NCBI RefSeq assembly: GCF_963678635.1
Contig: NC_087066.1
Span: forward strand, 16,289,949-16,353,948
Length of the DNA stretch: 64,000 bases
From: Symsagittifera roscoffensis
Taxonomy: Eukaryota; Xenacoelomorpha; Acoela; Convolutidae
Reading direction: 5' to 3'
The notes beneath the pieces are model-generated. The model did not search any database. It saw nothing but the letters and a program-made list of their open reading frames with translations, and had not been told where the DNA came from. Shown in pieces: positions 36,683-49,200 of this stretch (position 1 is the stretch's first letter; every line of letters begins with the position of its first letter). Made by a program: the position numbers and the translations under genes.

Positions 36683-39600
36683 TAGAGAAGTTGTTACCCA
36701 GGTTCGAAGAGTTTCCAGTTGCAAGTAATTTATCCTGGAAAACAATACTGGATGACATCAAAAAATATATTCAACTTTATACTATAAATATAGTATACTA
36801 TATATAGTATATATTGATATATACTTGATATACATTGAATATATATGTAAGTTACATCAAGCCTTGATGAGTAATATTACTGAGTAATATTAAATTAATT
36901 TTGTCATAAACTCAGAGAAGTTTTACCAAAACGTTATGAATAAAATTGTGTGAAAAATATTCAATATTTCAACTTGAGCATAATTTGTACGTACGTTGTC
37001 TTTTACTAGGGAAGCATGTTGTGCAAACGATGAGTCGTGTTTTTTCAGAATTTGAAACACGTCAAAAATTGCCGCGAGCTCATCGACATTTGCGTCGGAT
37101 CCATCTCTGTAAACAAAATCAAAAATTTCAAAAAAAATAGATTTTGTCATATTATTCCAGTTATTGATTTTGAGGTTACATTATTATAAACTTCAACCAC
37201 AGACTTTCACAGTTGACTCTTTAACATGATGTTAAACTTTCAAAGATGTTAAATGACTCACTGTACTCGAGACACACTATGAGTAAGCGCAAGGAACGAG
37301 AAAGAAGGGTAGCATTCAGTGAACTTTGTTTTCTGAACGAGTTCTGTCTTGAAGGTATCAGCGGCCAGACGAAGATGATTCTTGAAAATGAAGTTAACTC
37401 CATAGGCGACAGAAACGCCTGTCGTCTCCACCATATGAATCATATTCGCTGGCATGATTAAACCTTGTCGCGCTCTCAGCGTGATAGCTTGGCACCCTCC
37501 CATATTCAAGCCTTCATGGGAACCGAAGAAAAATTTCCTTTGGGACTGCTGCAGGAACTGGTTGAAGAGATCCTGGTTGATGCTCGTCGGGGCTATCAAG
37601 AAGAACGTCTTACATCCTTTCAGTAGAATATAGAGGACTGATGTGCTGGAAAAATCTTGGTGGAACATTGTCACAGCGCCATCTTGAGAAATGAGAAGAA
37701 AGTAGGACTCTTTAATGGGCCGACATGCTGCGGGCAAACTTTTTGAATGAATGTGTCCCAGCGAGGTACTCGATAGGAATGACGGTTGGGTAAATTTTGT
37801 GATTTTTTGATGTGCGGCATCAGCGTCAATAATGATGTAAAACATGGGAGGTGTTTTTCTGAACAACTGATCCACCTCTTTTCCATCAATTATCCTTGTT
37901 TGTTCCTGGAATGGTTCAATACTATAACTTAGTAAGAAATTAGAAATTGAATTGAAAAAATTTCGGAAAATAATCCAGAGACATTTCAACCTCAACTTTC
38001 AGTGAATGAATGAATGACGGTCATGATAAAAATTTTATACTGGCAACCTTTGTTGGCAAATCTTTTGAAAAGAAAGCGTACTAAAGCGTTAGTAGTACTA
38101 ACCCTGAAATTCGAGTCGTACGAGCGGAGGGTTAATGGTTTTTTGTAACCTTCCAATAGAAGTTTCACGACGTTTGGGTTGTCGAGGACTGATTGTGACA
38201 CTTTTGACGTGAATCCGTTGAATCGAAAGGCGTCAGGAACAAAAACAGCATATTCTGAGTTCAAAAACTCTGCTTCCTGAAGGGCACTTTCGATATGTCG
38301 CACTTCAACTGTCCTTACCAACGATTTTGCGATTTTTACCTGTGAACATAATTTTTTTCTCTGTAAAACAGTTTTCATTTTTTACGAAAAAACTCACGCA
38401 GGATAACACTCTTCGTAAATCTTGGATAGTCGTGAAGCTCTCCAGTTGCCTCAAATGCAATATGCGTGAGTCTCTCGGCAAGACTATCTTTACAGAAGGC
38501 CAGATGGAAGCGGCCTTAGAATCCACTCTAGTCTGTTTTGCTTGCTGAAAAAAGGAAGTAAGTGGGTAGTTTGTCCGGGTGAGTCAAACCCATTTGAAAA
38601 AACCCAAAGAATCAGCGTTGTGACTTCATTTAAAAAAATTAATTCCATTCTTCATTCAAGAAATATCATATTTCTATTTCTATCATAAATAATGATTATT
38701 TTCACTAAACGTGCCAAAATCCTGTACTACAGGATGTACTACAACAAAAGTAGTACTTTTGAACAAATTTTTTCGAGCTTTTGAGAACGATAAAAAAGTT
38801 GTAGGCATTGGCATGTGATAAAAATTGGCAATGTTTTGTCATTTGACACTGAATTCCGGGCCTTATGGCTAAAGGTTTGAACTAGAATTCCGAGATCAAT
38901 TTTTTGCATAGTTGACAGCATTCGAAAGTGCCATGGATTCCGGGCCTAATGAATATCTCTCCGGAATCCATGGCACTTTCGAATGCTGTCAACTAGGCAA
39001 GGAATTGATCTCGGAAATCGTGTTCAAACCTTTAGCCATGAGGCCCGGAATCCAGTGTCAAATGACAAAACATTGCCAATTTTTATCACAGGCCAATGCC
39101 TACAACTTTTTTATCGTTCTCAAAAGCTCGAAAAAATTTGTTCAAAAGTACTGGTTTTTGGCACGTTTAGTGAGAATAATTTTTCTTGAATGAAGAATGG
39201 AGTTCATTTTTTCACAGTTCACAGGCCTACAATTTTTTTATCGTTCTCAAAAGCTCGAAAAAATTTGTGAATTTTTCGAGATTAATGATTAACAATGTTA
39301 CCTTGTTTGCAGTTGAACTTTGCTGTTCTTCTGTATCAAGAAGATTCAAGTTGAACTTAAAGACATCCCCAACTTCAGAGTCAACTTCAGCTGTTTCAAA
39401 CAGTTCTTCCTCTTCAAGAGGAAGCTTTTCCTGTGCAGTTCCCGGACTTTTCGTAGAACTCGTTGAAGGTTCTTCTACCTCTTCCAGTGGAAGTTCAGCA
39501 TTTTCTTGGTTCACTGAACAGGATGTTGTTGGCCCCATTTGTGCTGTTCCTGCCTGTGGAGAACTCGTTGAAGGTTCTTCTTCCTCTTCCAGTGGAAGTT

Positions 39601-40909
39601 CAGCATTTTCTTGGTTCACTGAACAGGATGTTGTTGGCAACATTTGTGCTGTTCCTACCAGTGGAGAACTCGTTGATTTTTTTTGGCTTGATGAAGTTGA
39701 CTGGGCAAATAAAACACCTGGGAGTCAACTGCGTCCATGTCTAAACACAACTTGTCTATATTGACTATGACTTCCGAAGTTTGGAGTCCAAAATCTTACA
39801 TAACAAAAAAAATTGGTTGAAAATCATTTTCAACATTCAAGTTGCAATTGATTATTTTATTATTTTATTTTATTTCAGTCACTAAAATAACGGTTATTTT
39901 TTATTGCAAAATTATTTTTTTCAGTTGGCCAAAAGCAACCCAGGGCCTGAGGGCTAACAAAACCTTACCAAACCGAAACTCTTCGTCTTCAAACTGCTTG
40001 CTTCGACGTCTATCAGCCAGGGAAAACGCTTTTTTGCAGCCTTTCCATGTTCTCACGACTGCATCAAAGTTTTTCGTGTTGGCGCCAGAAAATTTGCTTC
40101 GACTCCTCGTACACGATTGCTCCTGATTTTGTTCCAGCAGTAGGGACTCAATGCATGTTCAGCAACTGCATAGATGTCCGCGAACCAAGAAGATTCGGGC
40201 ACACCGCAAAACATGCATCGGAGCATGCTCTCCCGTTTGACCTGCTTAGCTCGGCAAACGTTTAGTCTTCTGTGGCGGTTGAGCGTGCCGGTAGAGTGAA
40301 AGACTTTACGACATTCTAAAAAAGTTATAGTTTATCACTGATATATCATGGGATGATGGAAGCGAAATTCTAATATGTGAATGATTATTGATTATTAACA
40401 TGATGTAATTTAATTACAGTACTGGCTTCTGGAAAAACCAATAAAAGTTTTGTTGATTACCAGGTTACATGCATGCCATTTTCCTGTAAATATCGGTTGT
40501 TCTAATATGGTTGATTTCAGTGATTCGTCACGAATTCGTGAATTACGAATTCATTCACGAATGATTCGTGACGGTCACGAAACGGTTTCAGTAATTTAGT
40601 ATAACCCGGTTATACGGGCCGTATCATGACAATGATTGTCACACTTGACGGTCAATATTTCAGTATTTAAATAATTTATTTTTCTTTATAATGCAATCTA
40701 GAGGTTTTTGTCAATCAAAAAATCAATCAAATGAACTTTAAATTCACTCAAAAACACAAAGTGTATTTTGTTTAAGACCAATCATAACTGTAGTTCAACT
40801 GAAGTTCATGTATCATCATGATGGTTTAACCATTCTAATTTACACTTAATTATTATAATTACTTACCATTGCAGGTTTTGTCAGTTTCTCTTCTCTGACG
40901 ATTTGGCAT
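36666..40909 (-). CDS. JmjC gene, second copy, 3' end truncated
   Basis: Exons 40909-40867, 40315-39969, 39794-39302, 38544-38398, 38339-38103, 37990-37262, 37106-36995 and a shortened last exon 36734-36666. The protein is identical to copy 1 up to the duplication junction at 36683, where the last exon runs into foreign sequence and stops after five new residues. It loses about 39 C-terminal residues (those starting KVELLEKRIEL in copy 1). The catalytic domain is unaffected. Confidence 0.75.
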
Positions 40910-41416
40910 TTCTTACTGAAAATAAGAAATTTAACTGGTAACAATTGTTGAATTTAAATTCAACTTTGAAAGTTTGAAGGTGGATTATAATCTTCGCTGC
41001 GATAAATGAATTAATGAAAAATAATTGAAACAATGTTATCAATAACTTTTTGCCGACAAGAAAGTTACGAGAAAAGACACGAGAAAGTTATATACTATTC
41101 CTGCCGTTTCTCCTGCAGAAAGCTCATGTGACTAATTAAACGACTGCGCTGCACGGTGTGTGTGAATAACAATGCACTGCCACGTGTTTCAGAGAAACTT
41201 TCTCAGAGAAACGGATTTATTGCTATGGTAACAGAGAAAGCATTGGACAAGTGTGCTAAATTACTGTAAACTACTGATTTTGATATAGGCCGTTTTTTTG
41301 CAATAATTTATTTGGTGTAATCTCAAAAAAATTGTGTGGCGAAATCCGAGGACTGAATTCTTTTCTGGCCCGGAATCCGGGACAAAGCCTTTTTAACAGT
41401 TACCAACTAGTAGCAC
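36683..41416. repeat. 4,734 bp tandem duplication, copy 2
   Basis: Second copy; see copy 1. The unique flanks are CAACTTT before 31949 and GTACTACTAG after 41416. Confidence 0.95.
38703..39172. mobile_element. Foldback MITE-like element in a JmjC intron (copy 2)
   Basis: Duplicate of 33969-34438 within the second 4,734 bp copy. Confidence 0.7.
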
Positions 41417-41800
41417 TGTACTACTAGTACATCATGTAGCAATTACATAAACTTATATATATATATATATATAAAATTTATATATATATATATCATACTT
41501 GCAGTAACTTACATGGACTTGAAGTCCACTGTAGACTGGACTGAGTATATAATATATTATATGATTAATATGAATACTATTATACTATAATATTATACTA
41601 ATATTACTAATATATACTAATATTGATACTATAACTATTATACTATCATAGTATGATATATTTTAATATGTATATGATGTAATTAATCTTTATTGATGGA
41701 CAAAACTAGGAAGGACAAAACTAAATTGCACGTCACTGTCAACTTTTGAAAACGGTTTTAGTGGAAATTAAGATAATAACAAAATTGAAAGACAAATGAA
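41417..41800. other. AT microsatellite and low-complexity spacer
   Basis: A (TA)n-rich stretch at about 41452-41492, followed by ATACTATTATAC-like low-complexity DNA to about 41660. No gene. Confidence 0.7.
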
Positions 41801-41804
41801 AAAG

Positions 41805-42038
41805 TTATAAAGCGGATTCTTCGCATTTGGATTTTCTAAATTTTCGCAGTGAACTAATGGCCGAAACATTTTCTTCAGTTTTTTTGCCTCCACATTGATC
41901 CATTAACAATGGGCGGACATCATTGACGTTTATCTTTCTGAAACTTGATCCTGGCTGTAAAATATAGTTTTCAGGATCAAGAACACAATCAGAATTGAGC
42001 TTTGAGGAACTGAAAATCGCCTCCAGCAAAAAGCTCAC
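41805..42038 (-). pseudogene. C-terminal tail of the transposase in a shifted frame
   Basis: After the main frame stops at 41989, an overlapping frame continues with protein-like sequence (DPENYILQPGSSFRKI, then a basic end KFRKSKCEESAL) to a stop at 41805. Joining it needs one base fewer, or two more, around 42000-42040. It could be true decay or an unrecognised intron. Confidence 0.4.
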
Positions 42039-45000
42039 TAATTAAAGCTGCCTGTGATTTTTTTCGTATTCCTTTCGAGTTTCTTCGCTCTCCATTTTCA
42101 CTGTTACAATCAGAAGTTCCACTTTCACTTTGAATCTTTTTCTTTTTTGTTTGGCCCTTTCTAAGCGTCGTGTAGAATTCATCAACTTCTTCCGTTGTCA
42201 TAGTTCCAATTGAAAGATCGGTTTCGTCCCTCAAAACTATGTAACAATGCGGGGTTTTGGAGTGTGAATATAAGAGAGTATCTGCTGTGTCTTTTCGGTA
42301 AACAGAACCCCCATGTTCCTTGATCCACTTTTCCATCATAAGTTGGGCTGTTAGACGAGGCACGTGTCTGTTTCCTCCATCAACTGCAGGGGTTCCAGCA
42401 AACGAGCCCAGTACGTAAAATCTCATCACAGTTAACATCTTATTCTTCGCACGCACTTCTCCGACAGCAATACGAGGATTCGGTACTGCGTCGATGCATA
42501 TTTCCAGATAAATTTGTCCTAATGACACGTTGAAAACACTCGTAAGATTCGCTAAAACGTCAGGCACTTCTTTTTCTGCTTTAGTACGTTGAAGGAGCTT
42601 GCAAAAAGAGAAAAAACTTTCAAGAAAAAGTGGATCATGATTACACATTTTTCCGCCTCCACGCATTGTTCTTGTATGAAAATCTTTGCTGGCGTGATGG
42701 TTAGATTTTTCTAGACCTTCGCAAATGTGGTTCCCCGGGGACACCACGAAATTTCCTTCAACAATTTGCGGAATAGTCACCAGCTTGAGTTTGTATGGCG
42801 TCAGTCCGTGTTCTGCGAACAATAGTAAAGAAGTTTGATAGTAGGTTTCCGCCCAAAAATTGAAATCAATTACGTTAAAACTCTCCTTAGAACTTCTCAA
42901 GATAGTAATACAACGGTTCAAGCTTTTTCTCAAAAGTTCGCTTGTATCCAGAGTCGTTATAGAAAGTTTTCCTTTCGCTTTAGGGTCCTCTTTCGTGAAC
43001 ACATTTGGATGCAATACTTTGAGGACATCAATGGAATTTGCGACGGTTTTATCTGAGGTACCGCTAACTATTTCATCGAACCACACTCCATCATATAGGT
43101 CGGTTATTGTTCCAAACTTGGCATCCTAAATTGTAACATTTGATGAAATTATGAGGATACATTAAAATGGTAATTTAGCATACCTTCAACTCCTCTTTGT
43201 CCGCGATAACAGTTAAGGCACCACTTCCAGATAACGATACCGCTCCAACAGTTCCAACTTGTTGCGCATTTTTCGCAGTTCTTGTAAATTGGAAGACGGG
43301 TCTCTTGGCATCACGACTTGACAGATTCTGTTCAAAGCGGTGAAGAAACTCCATTTCGAACGGACTTTTGTCGTTGATAATTTTTTGAGCCATTTTTCTC
43401 AGGTCACTTTCAACGCATCGAGTGAGCATGTGCGTGGCATCTGGGCAAATGCATCTCACGTCATTAAGGAAAACTAGAGAAGTTTCAGGAATATTCGTGC
43501 GAAATGGAATCTTTACATCCGTTCTTCGACCAGTTATTTTGTCGCAAAGGGAAGGTAGAAAACGTTCGTCTTCTACATAAAGTGCCATCTTAGAAGGGTA
43601 ATCTGTAGACAGGTCGTTTCCGGAGCCCAGTATCAGTCGATGGAGAAACGGGGTATCTCCACTGTACGTCAATTTTGCTCCCAAATTTTTCAACTGATTT
43701 GTTTGCTGGAATAACCACCCTGACTCTTGACATCCGACAACACTCGGTCCCAAGTTCAACTCCATCGCAAATCTTGAGTCTTTTCCTCGATAAGCTAAAA
43801 AAATCATTTTAGTCTCAAGTTGAGAAAAAAACTTGTGAAGAAATGATTTTAAAATGATTTTAGAAAAATGAGTACCTGCGAAGCAGAAGACGCTCGTAGC
43901 AGATTGGGCGCTAATAACTTCAGAAAGTAGTCTAAAAGCCCTTCTCGTAACTTCTGTGCCACCAATTTCACAACCGTCACCCCAAATATCGACTTTAACG
44001 TTGTTGATGTTTTCTGTTTTAAACAATAGAAAAACAGCTAGTTGTATACATGCAACCAAGTCCGTTCTGAATCCAGAGAAGGACTTCTGTGGTTTGCACA
44101 AGGCCAAAAAGTGATTTACAAGGCTTGCAGTTGGTCGTTGGACATTTCTCATTGAGGGTACTAAATTATGTCCGAGGCCAATCAGTTGTAGTCTATTCCG
44201 GATAATGTTGATCACTTCTTCTACGTTTCCAATTTTACAAGCGATGCCCAAGCAAAACTCAAAATCCTTGTTGTTCCATCGCCAAAATAGTTCCATCGCC
44301 AAAACTCGTAAGATATTTGTGTCATTCTTTCTATACCCAGAATACGTCTTTTTACGGCTGAATGCGGATTGTCGAATCAATTTAACAATTGTGCTTATTT
44401 GAATTTTTTTTGTCGGATCAGTTTCACCACTTGTCCCCATAGTTGTTGGGAGTTGTCAGCTGTTATAGACATAAATTTTGATCGTTTCATTATCCTGGAA
44501 ACGTGTCTTGACTCTTCCAATGTTTGAGGTAGGTTTGATTGAGTGCCGCACTGTTCAAATGAAAATGAAGTTTCGGTTGCTTTGAGCGCTTTATAAGGAT
44601 CAACTTCGTCAGGTATGAACATTGGACCGAAGAAAAATTTTACTAGCTCCTTCCGAGTCTTGGTCCAAGGCATTTCTCTTGAACCACAAAGAATTACGAG
44701 TTGCATTACGCGAGCCTAAACAGTGTTGTGTTGTCCCAATTTGATATAAATTTTATTGAAAGTTGAATTTTAATTGAACGTAAAGATGAACGTAATTGAA
44801 CGTAATTGAAGTTGAATTAATCAACGTAAAGAATGTTTGGGGACTGAAAACGATAAATTTGTGAAGAGTTACTTACTGCTAAAATTGTAGCTTTTTTTGA
44901 TTGTCCCCGCACAGATATCTGACGAAGAACATCAGAAACGATCCACTTATCCGTCCCTGCGAGCATCTCTTAGGGAATCTTTGATAACTTGTCGTACTTT

Positions 45001-45107
45001 TTTTGGATAAACTTTTCGGCAATTGCATCCAGAATGTTACAGTCAACAAACTGACGGTTAATGTCCGAGTCAGCGCCAGAAATTAAAACTTTATTCCATA
45101 ATTCCAT
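41989..45107 (-). CDS. Putative RNase-H-type transposase of an uncharacterised family
   Basis: Exons on the minus strand: 45107-44877, 44715-43876, 43794-43184, 43125-41989, with in-phase joins; about 939 residues. The core has DIWGDGCEIGGTE, then LAYRGKDSRFAMELN and TYSGDTPFLHRLI, spacing three conserved acidic positions as in an RNase-H-like core. From memory these blocks resemble an unnamed family abundant in cnidarians and other invertebrates (D-G-R..G-G, KDSR, GD..FL). The last exon has CEGLEKSNHHASKDFHTRT and RGGGK, then a lysine-rich region. An A/T run break (44404-44411) is cured by one base. Exon 1 contains one in-frame TAA; a second ATG just after it (MLAGTDKW) could be the real start. 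Its place next to one end fits a transposase. Confidence 0.6.
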
Positions 45108-45830
45108 TAATGACAATTGTGAGTAACTTTTGTTGAATCTTTCGATGAAGGACTTTTTTCAAAACAATGATGAATAGAATTTATGCAATGGTGATTTAAA
45201 GTAACTATCATAGTTACTATATGATATAGTGTGAATCTTGACACTGAGTTGTGCGCACGCGCGTGCAAACTTTTTCTGACAACAAGTTACTAACTTATCC
45301 TATTATGAGACTCAAGCTTAAGTGTTGAATAGTTTATGAGACTCAAGTTTTTGTGTTGAATAATCATGAGTAGTATTCATATTCAACTCACAGGCTGTTT
45401 TTCTGAACTTCAAATGTTGAACATCAAATGAAACTAGTTAAACTAAACTAATTATAAAATTTGCTAGAATGTTGAAATCCTGTAAATGACAAATGGTCCC
45501 AATTGTCACGTTACGGTAACGGTTACAATTACCTGTTTTGAAAAAATGCATGCCGAAATCCTGTACATTTTAAATGTTCTAGAAGAATGAATATTGTTGT
45601 TCTACAACATGAACATCAAATACATGTAAAACTAGTGAAACTAAACTAATTGAAAAATCTGTATATACAGTATACAGTATAGAGTATATAGTATACAGTA
45701 TAGAGTGATACAGTTGAACTGTATAGAGTATACAATAGTTTTTTAACCTCTTTCTTTTCGAAAGAAGTCACTTAAGTCACTAAAAGATTTCTTTTGTTAA
45801 TCATGGTATCATTAACAGTTGTGTTAATCA
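45108..45830. promoter_or_regulatory. Upstream region of the transposase gene with direct repeats
   Basis: Contains the alternating GTGCGCACGCGCGTGC tract near 45251, two related words with ACTAAACTAATT (about 45435 and 45635) and a TATACAGTATA-rich stretch at about 45660-45735. No coding sequence. Confidence 0.4.
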
Positions 45831-46205
45831 TGGAATCCATGGCAAAACACTAAACATTTCTAATTTTGTGTATTGATAATTGTTGTAAAATGTCATGGAA
45901 TCCGGTCCCTTTCATCTTGGTAATGTCCCGGATTCCAGAACACGCAGAAGCCAAAAGCCCAGGAATCCATGGTAAAACCGTTTTTTAATGCGTTTTAATA
46001 TGGTATCGGATTCCATGGTTTTTGTCATGGATTCCGGGATTGGCCACAAAATTGGTGGTTTTAGCTGTCCCGGAATCCATGACAAAATCTGGTCACATAC
46101 AAACTGGTTTGAATTAGGAATCCACGGAATCTAAAATTATCAAAGAAAATGCGTGTGTTCCGGAATCCGGGACACACGATTTCTAGCTTTTTGGCACCGA
46201 TTCCG
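45831..46205. promoter_or_regulatory. Right subterminal cluster of GGAATCC motifs
   Basis: Nine GGAATCC words in both orientations, several as CATGGAATCC or CCGGAATCC. It mirrors the left cluster in number and placement, although the sequence between motifs is unrelated. Confidence 0.65.
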
Positions 46206-46217
46206 CAAAAACCAAAC

Positions 46218-46239
46218 AACACGGATTGGCGACGTAATG
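46218..46239 (-). repeat. Right terminal inverted repeat of the 21.2 kb transposon
   Basis: 22 bp match to the left end in inverted orientation, followed by the resumed array unit at 46240. Confidence 0.9.
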
Positions 46240-49200
46240 TTGTTCCCTATTATAGATCATTGTTGTATACACTAGTATACACTAGTATACATTAGCTAAT
46301 TGAAGATGTGATTGAGCCCCTCTTGAATTCAAACAACCTAAACTCATAAATTAAGAATAAAAAGCGATTTAACAACTCTTTTGCAAGGAAAGTAATTTTT
46401 ATTGACATTAAAGCCCTTCTATTCACAATCTACCTATAATTAACAGTTAACTTTTCCAGTTAGATAACGCGCGCCGAAATTTTTGCAAAAAACTAGACAT
46501 TTCTACTTAAAATCCAAAAAAAATAGTTTTTCTTACCATTATCTTACCATCACACAAACCATAAAACCTTACCGTTGGTATTCCCTATCTTAATACATTG
46601 TAGACTCTATACCCAATCTTAATCAATCTTAATACGTAGCTGGGTGACCGGATGATCTATTTGACATTGCTCGACATTGCTCGACTTATGTTTCGACTGT
46701 GCTGTGCTCAACCTATGTTTTGAAAGTGCTCGACCTATGTTTCGGCTTTCTCGACGGAAATGAAGTATTTTACGACTGTGCTCGACTTATGTTTCGACCT
46801 CGCTCGACTTATGTTTCGACGGTGCTTGACCAATGGTTCGACCTTCTCCACCAAAACTTGATAGTTTTCAAATTTCTCGACTTTTTCGCTCTACATTTTG
46901 TTTGTTCGACCCCGCATTAAAAACTTTTAGTTTTTTTCCCACAAAAATGGGTTTGTTTCGACTGTCTCGATATTCTCGAAGAACAGAAAACGTTTCACAT
47001 TTTATTTGAACTTACTAAGAATTGTTTCTAGCGTACGCTAAGAATTGTTTCGCCATGTTTTGTTCCCTATTATAGATCATTGTTGTATACACTAGAATAC
47101 ACTATTATACATTAGCTAATTGAAGATGTGATTGAGCCCCTCTTGAATTCATACAACCTAAACTCATAAATTAAGAATAAAAAGCGATTTAACAACTCTT
47201 TTGCAAGGAAAGTGATTTTTATTGACATTAAAGCCCTTCTATTCACACTCTACCTATAATTAACAGTTAACTTTTCCAGTTAGATAACGCGCGCCGAAAT
47301 TTTTGCAAAAAACTAGACATTTTTACTTAAAATCCAAAAAAAAATAGTTTTTCTTACCATTATCTTACAATCACACAAACAATAAAACCTTACCGTTGGT
47401 ATTACCTATCTTAATACATTGTAGACTCTATACCCAATCTTAATCAATCTTAATAGGTAGCTGGGTGACCGGATGATCTATTCGACATTGCTCGACATTG
47501 CTCGACTTATGTTTCGACTGTGCTGTGCTCAACCTATGTTTTGAAAGTGCTCGACCTATGTTTCGGCTTTCTCGACGGAAATGAAGTATTTTACGACTGT
47601 GCTCGACTTATGTTTCGACCTCGTTCGACTTATGTTTCGACGGTGCTTGACCAATGGTTCGACCTTCTCCACCAAAACTTGATAGTTTTCAATTTTCTCG
47701 ACTTTTTTGCTCTACAGTTTGTTTGTTCGACCCCGCATTAAAAATTTTTAGACTTTTTCCCACAAAAATGGGTTTGTTTCGACTGTCTCGATATTCTCGA
47801 AGAACAGAAAACGTTTCAAATTTTATTTGAACTTACTAAGATTTGTTTCTAGCGTACGCTATGACTTGTTTCGCCATGTTTTGTTCCCTATTATAGATCA
47901 TTGTTATTTACACTAGAATACACTAGTATACATTAGCTAATTGAAGATGTGATTGAGCCCCTCTTGAATTCATACAACCTAAACTCATAAATTAAGAATA
48001 AAAAGCGATTTAACAACTCTTTTGCAAGGAAAGTGATATTTATTGACATTAAAGCCCTTCTATTCACAATCTACCCATAATTAACAGTTAACTTTTCCAG
48101 TTAGATAACGCGCGCCGAGATTTTTGCGAAAAAACTAGACATTTCCACACAAAATCCAAAAAAAAGTTTTTCTTACCATTATCTTACCATCACACAAACC
48201 ATAAAACCTTACCGTTGGTATTCCCTATTTTAATACATTGTAGACTCTATACCCAATCTTATTCAATCTTAATACGTAGCTGGGTGATCGGATGATCTAT
48301 CTTTTATCTTAATACATGGAGGTCACCCACCTCCCCCCTTGCCCCAGTTTCGACAGTGCTCGACCTATGTTTCGACTGTGCTGTGCTCGACCTATATTTC
48401 GACTGTGCTCGACCTATGTTTCGACTGTGCTGTGCTCGATGTATATTTCGACATTGCTCAACTTATATTTCGACTGTGCTGTGCTCAACCTATGTTTCGA
48501 AAGTGCTCGACCTGTGTTTCGGCTTTCTCGACGGAAATCAAGTATTTTACGACTGTGCTCGACTTTTATTTCGACCTCCCTCGACTTATGTTTCGACCGT
48601 GCTTGACCAATGGTTCGACCTTCTCCACCAAAACTTGATAGTTTTCAATTTTCTCGACTTTTTTGCTCTACAGTTTGTTTGTTCGACCCTGCATTGAAAA
48701 TTTTTAGACTTTTTTCCACAAAAATGGGTTTGTTTCGACTGTCTTGATTTTCTCGAAGAACACAAAACGTTTCAAATTTTATTTGAACTTACTAAGATTC
48801 GTTTCTAGCGTACGCTAAGACTTGTTCCGCCATGTTTTGTTCCCTATTATAGATCATTGTTGTATACACTAGTATACACTAGTATACATTAGCTAATTGA
48901 AGATGTGATTGAGCCCCTCGTGAATTCAAACAACCTTAACTCATAAATTAAGAATAAAAAGCGATTTAACAACTCTTTTGCAAGGAAAGTGATTTTTATT
49001 GACATTAAAGCCCTTCTATTCACAATCTACCTATAATTAACAGTTAACTTTTCCAGTTAGATAACGCGCGCCGAGATTTTTGCGAAAAAACTAGACATTT
49101 CCACACAAAATCCAAAAAAATAGTTTTTCTTACCATTATCTTACCATCACACAAACCATAAAACCTTACCGTTGGTATTCCCTATCTTAATACATTGTAG

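Larger units (their letters stand above)
25046..46239. mobile_element. 21.2 kb DNA transposon with SET, JmjC and transposase genes
   Basis: The ends are perfect 22 bp inverted repeats starting CATTACGTCGCCAATCC. The element sits inside one unit of the tandem array. The left flank ends CGCCATGTTTT and the right flank begins TTGTTCCCTATT, whereas uninterrupted units read CATGTTTTGTTCCC, so a TT was duplicated. Nine GGAATCC motifs lie within about 400 bp of each end. Gene order is SET (minus), orphan protein (plus), JmjC (minus, two copies), transposase (minus). None of the well-known superfamily terminal signatures fits, so I leave the superfamily open. Confidence 0.85.

Noticed and set aside
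25046-46239. Assignment of the large element to Polinton, CACTA or piggyBac
   Set aside because: Ends, target duplication (TT) and gene content do not match those groups: no polymerase B, no CACTA ends, no TTAA.
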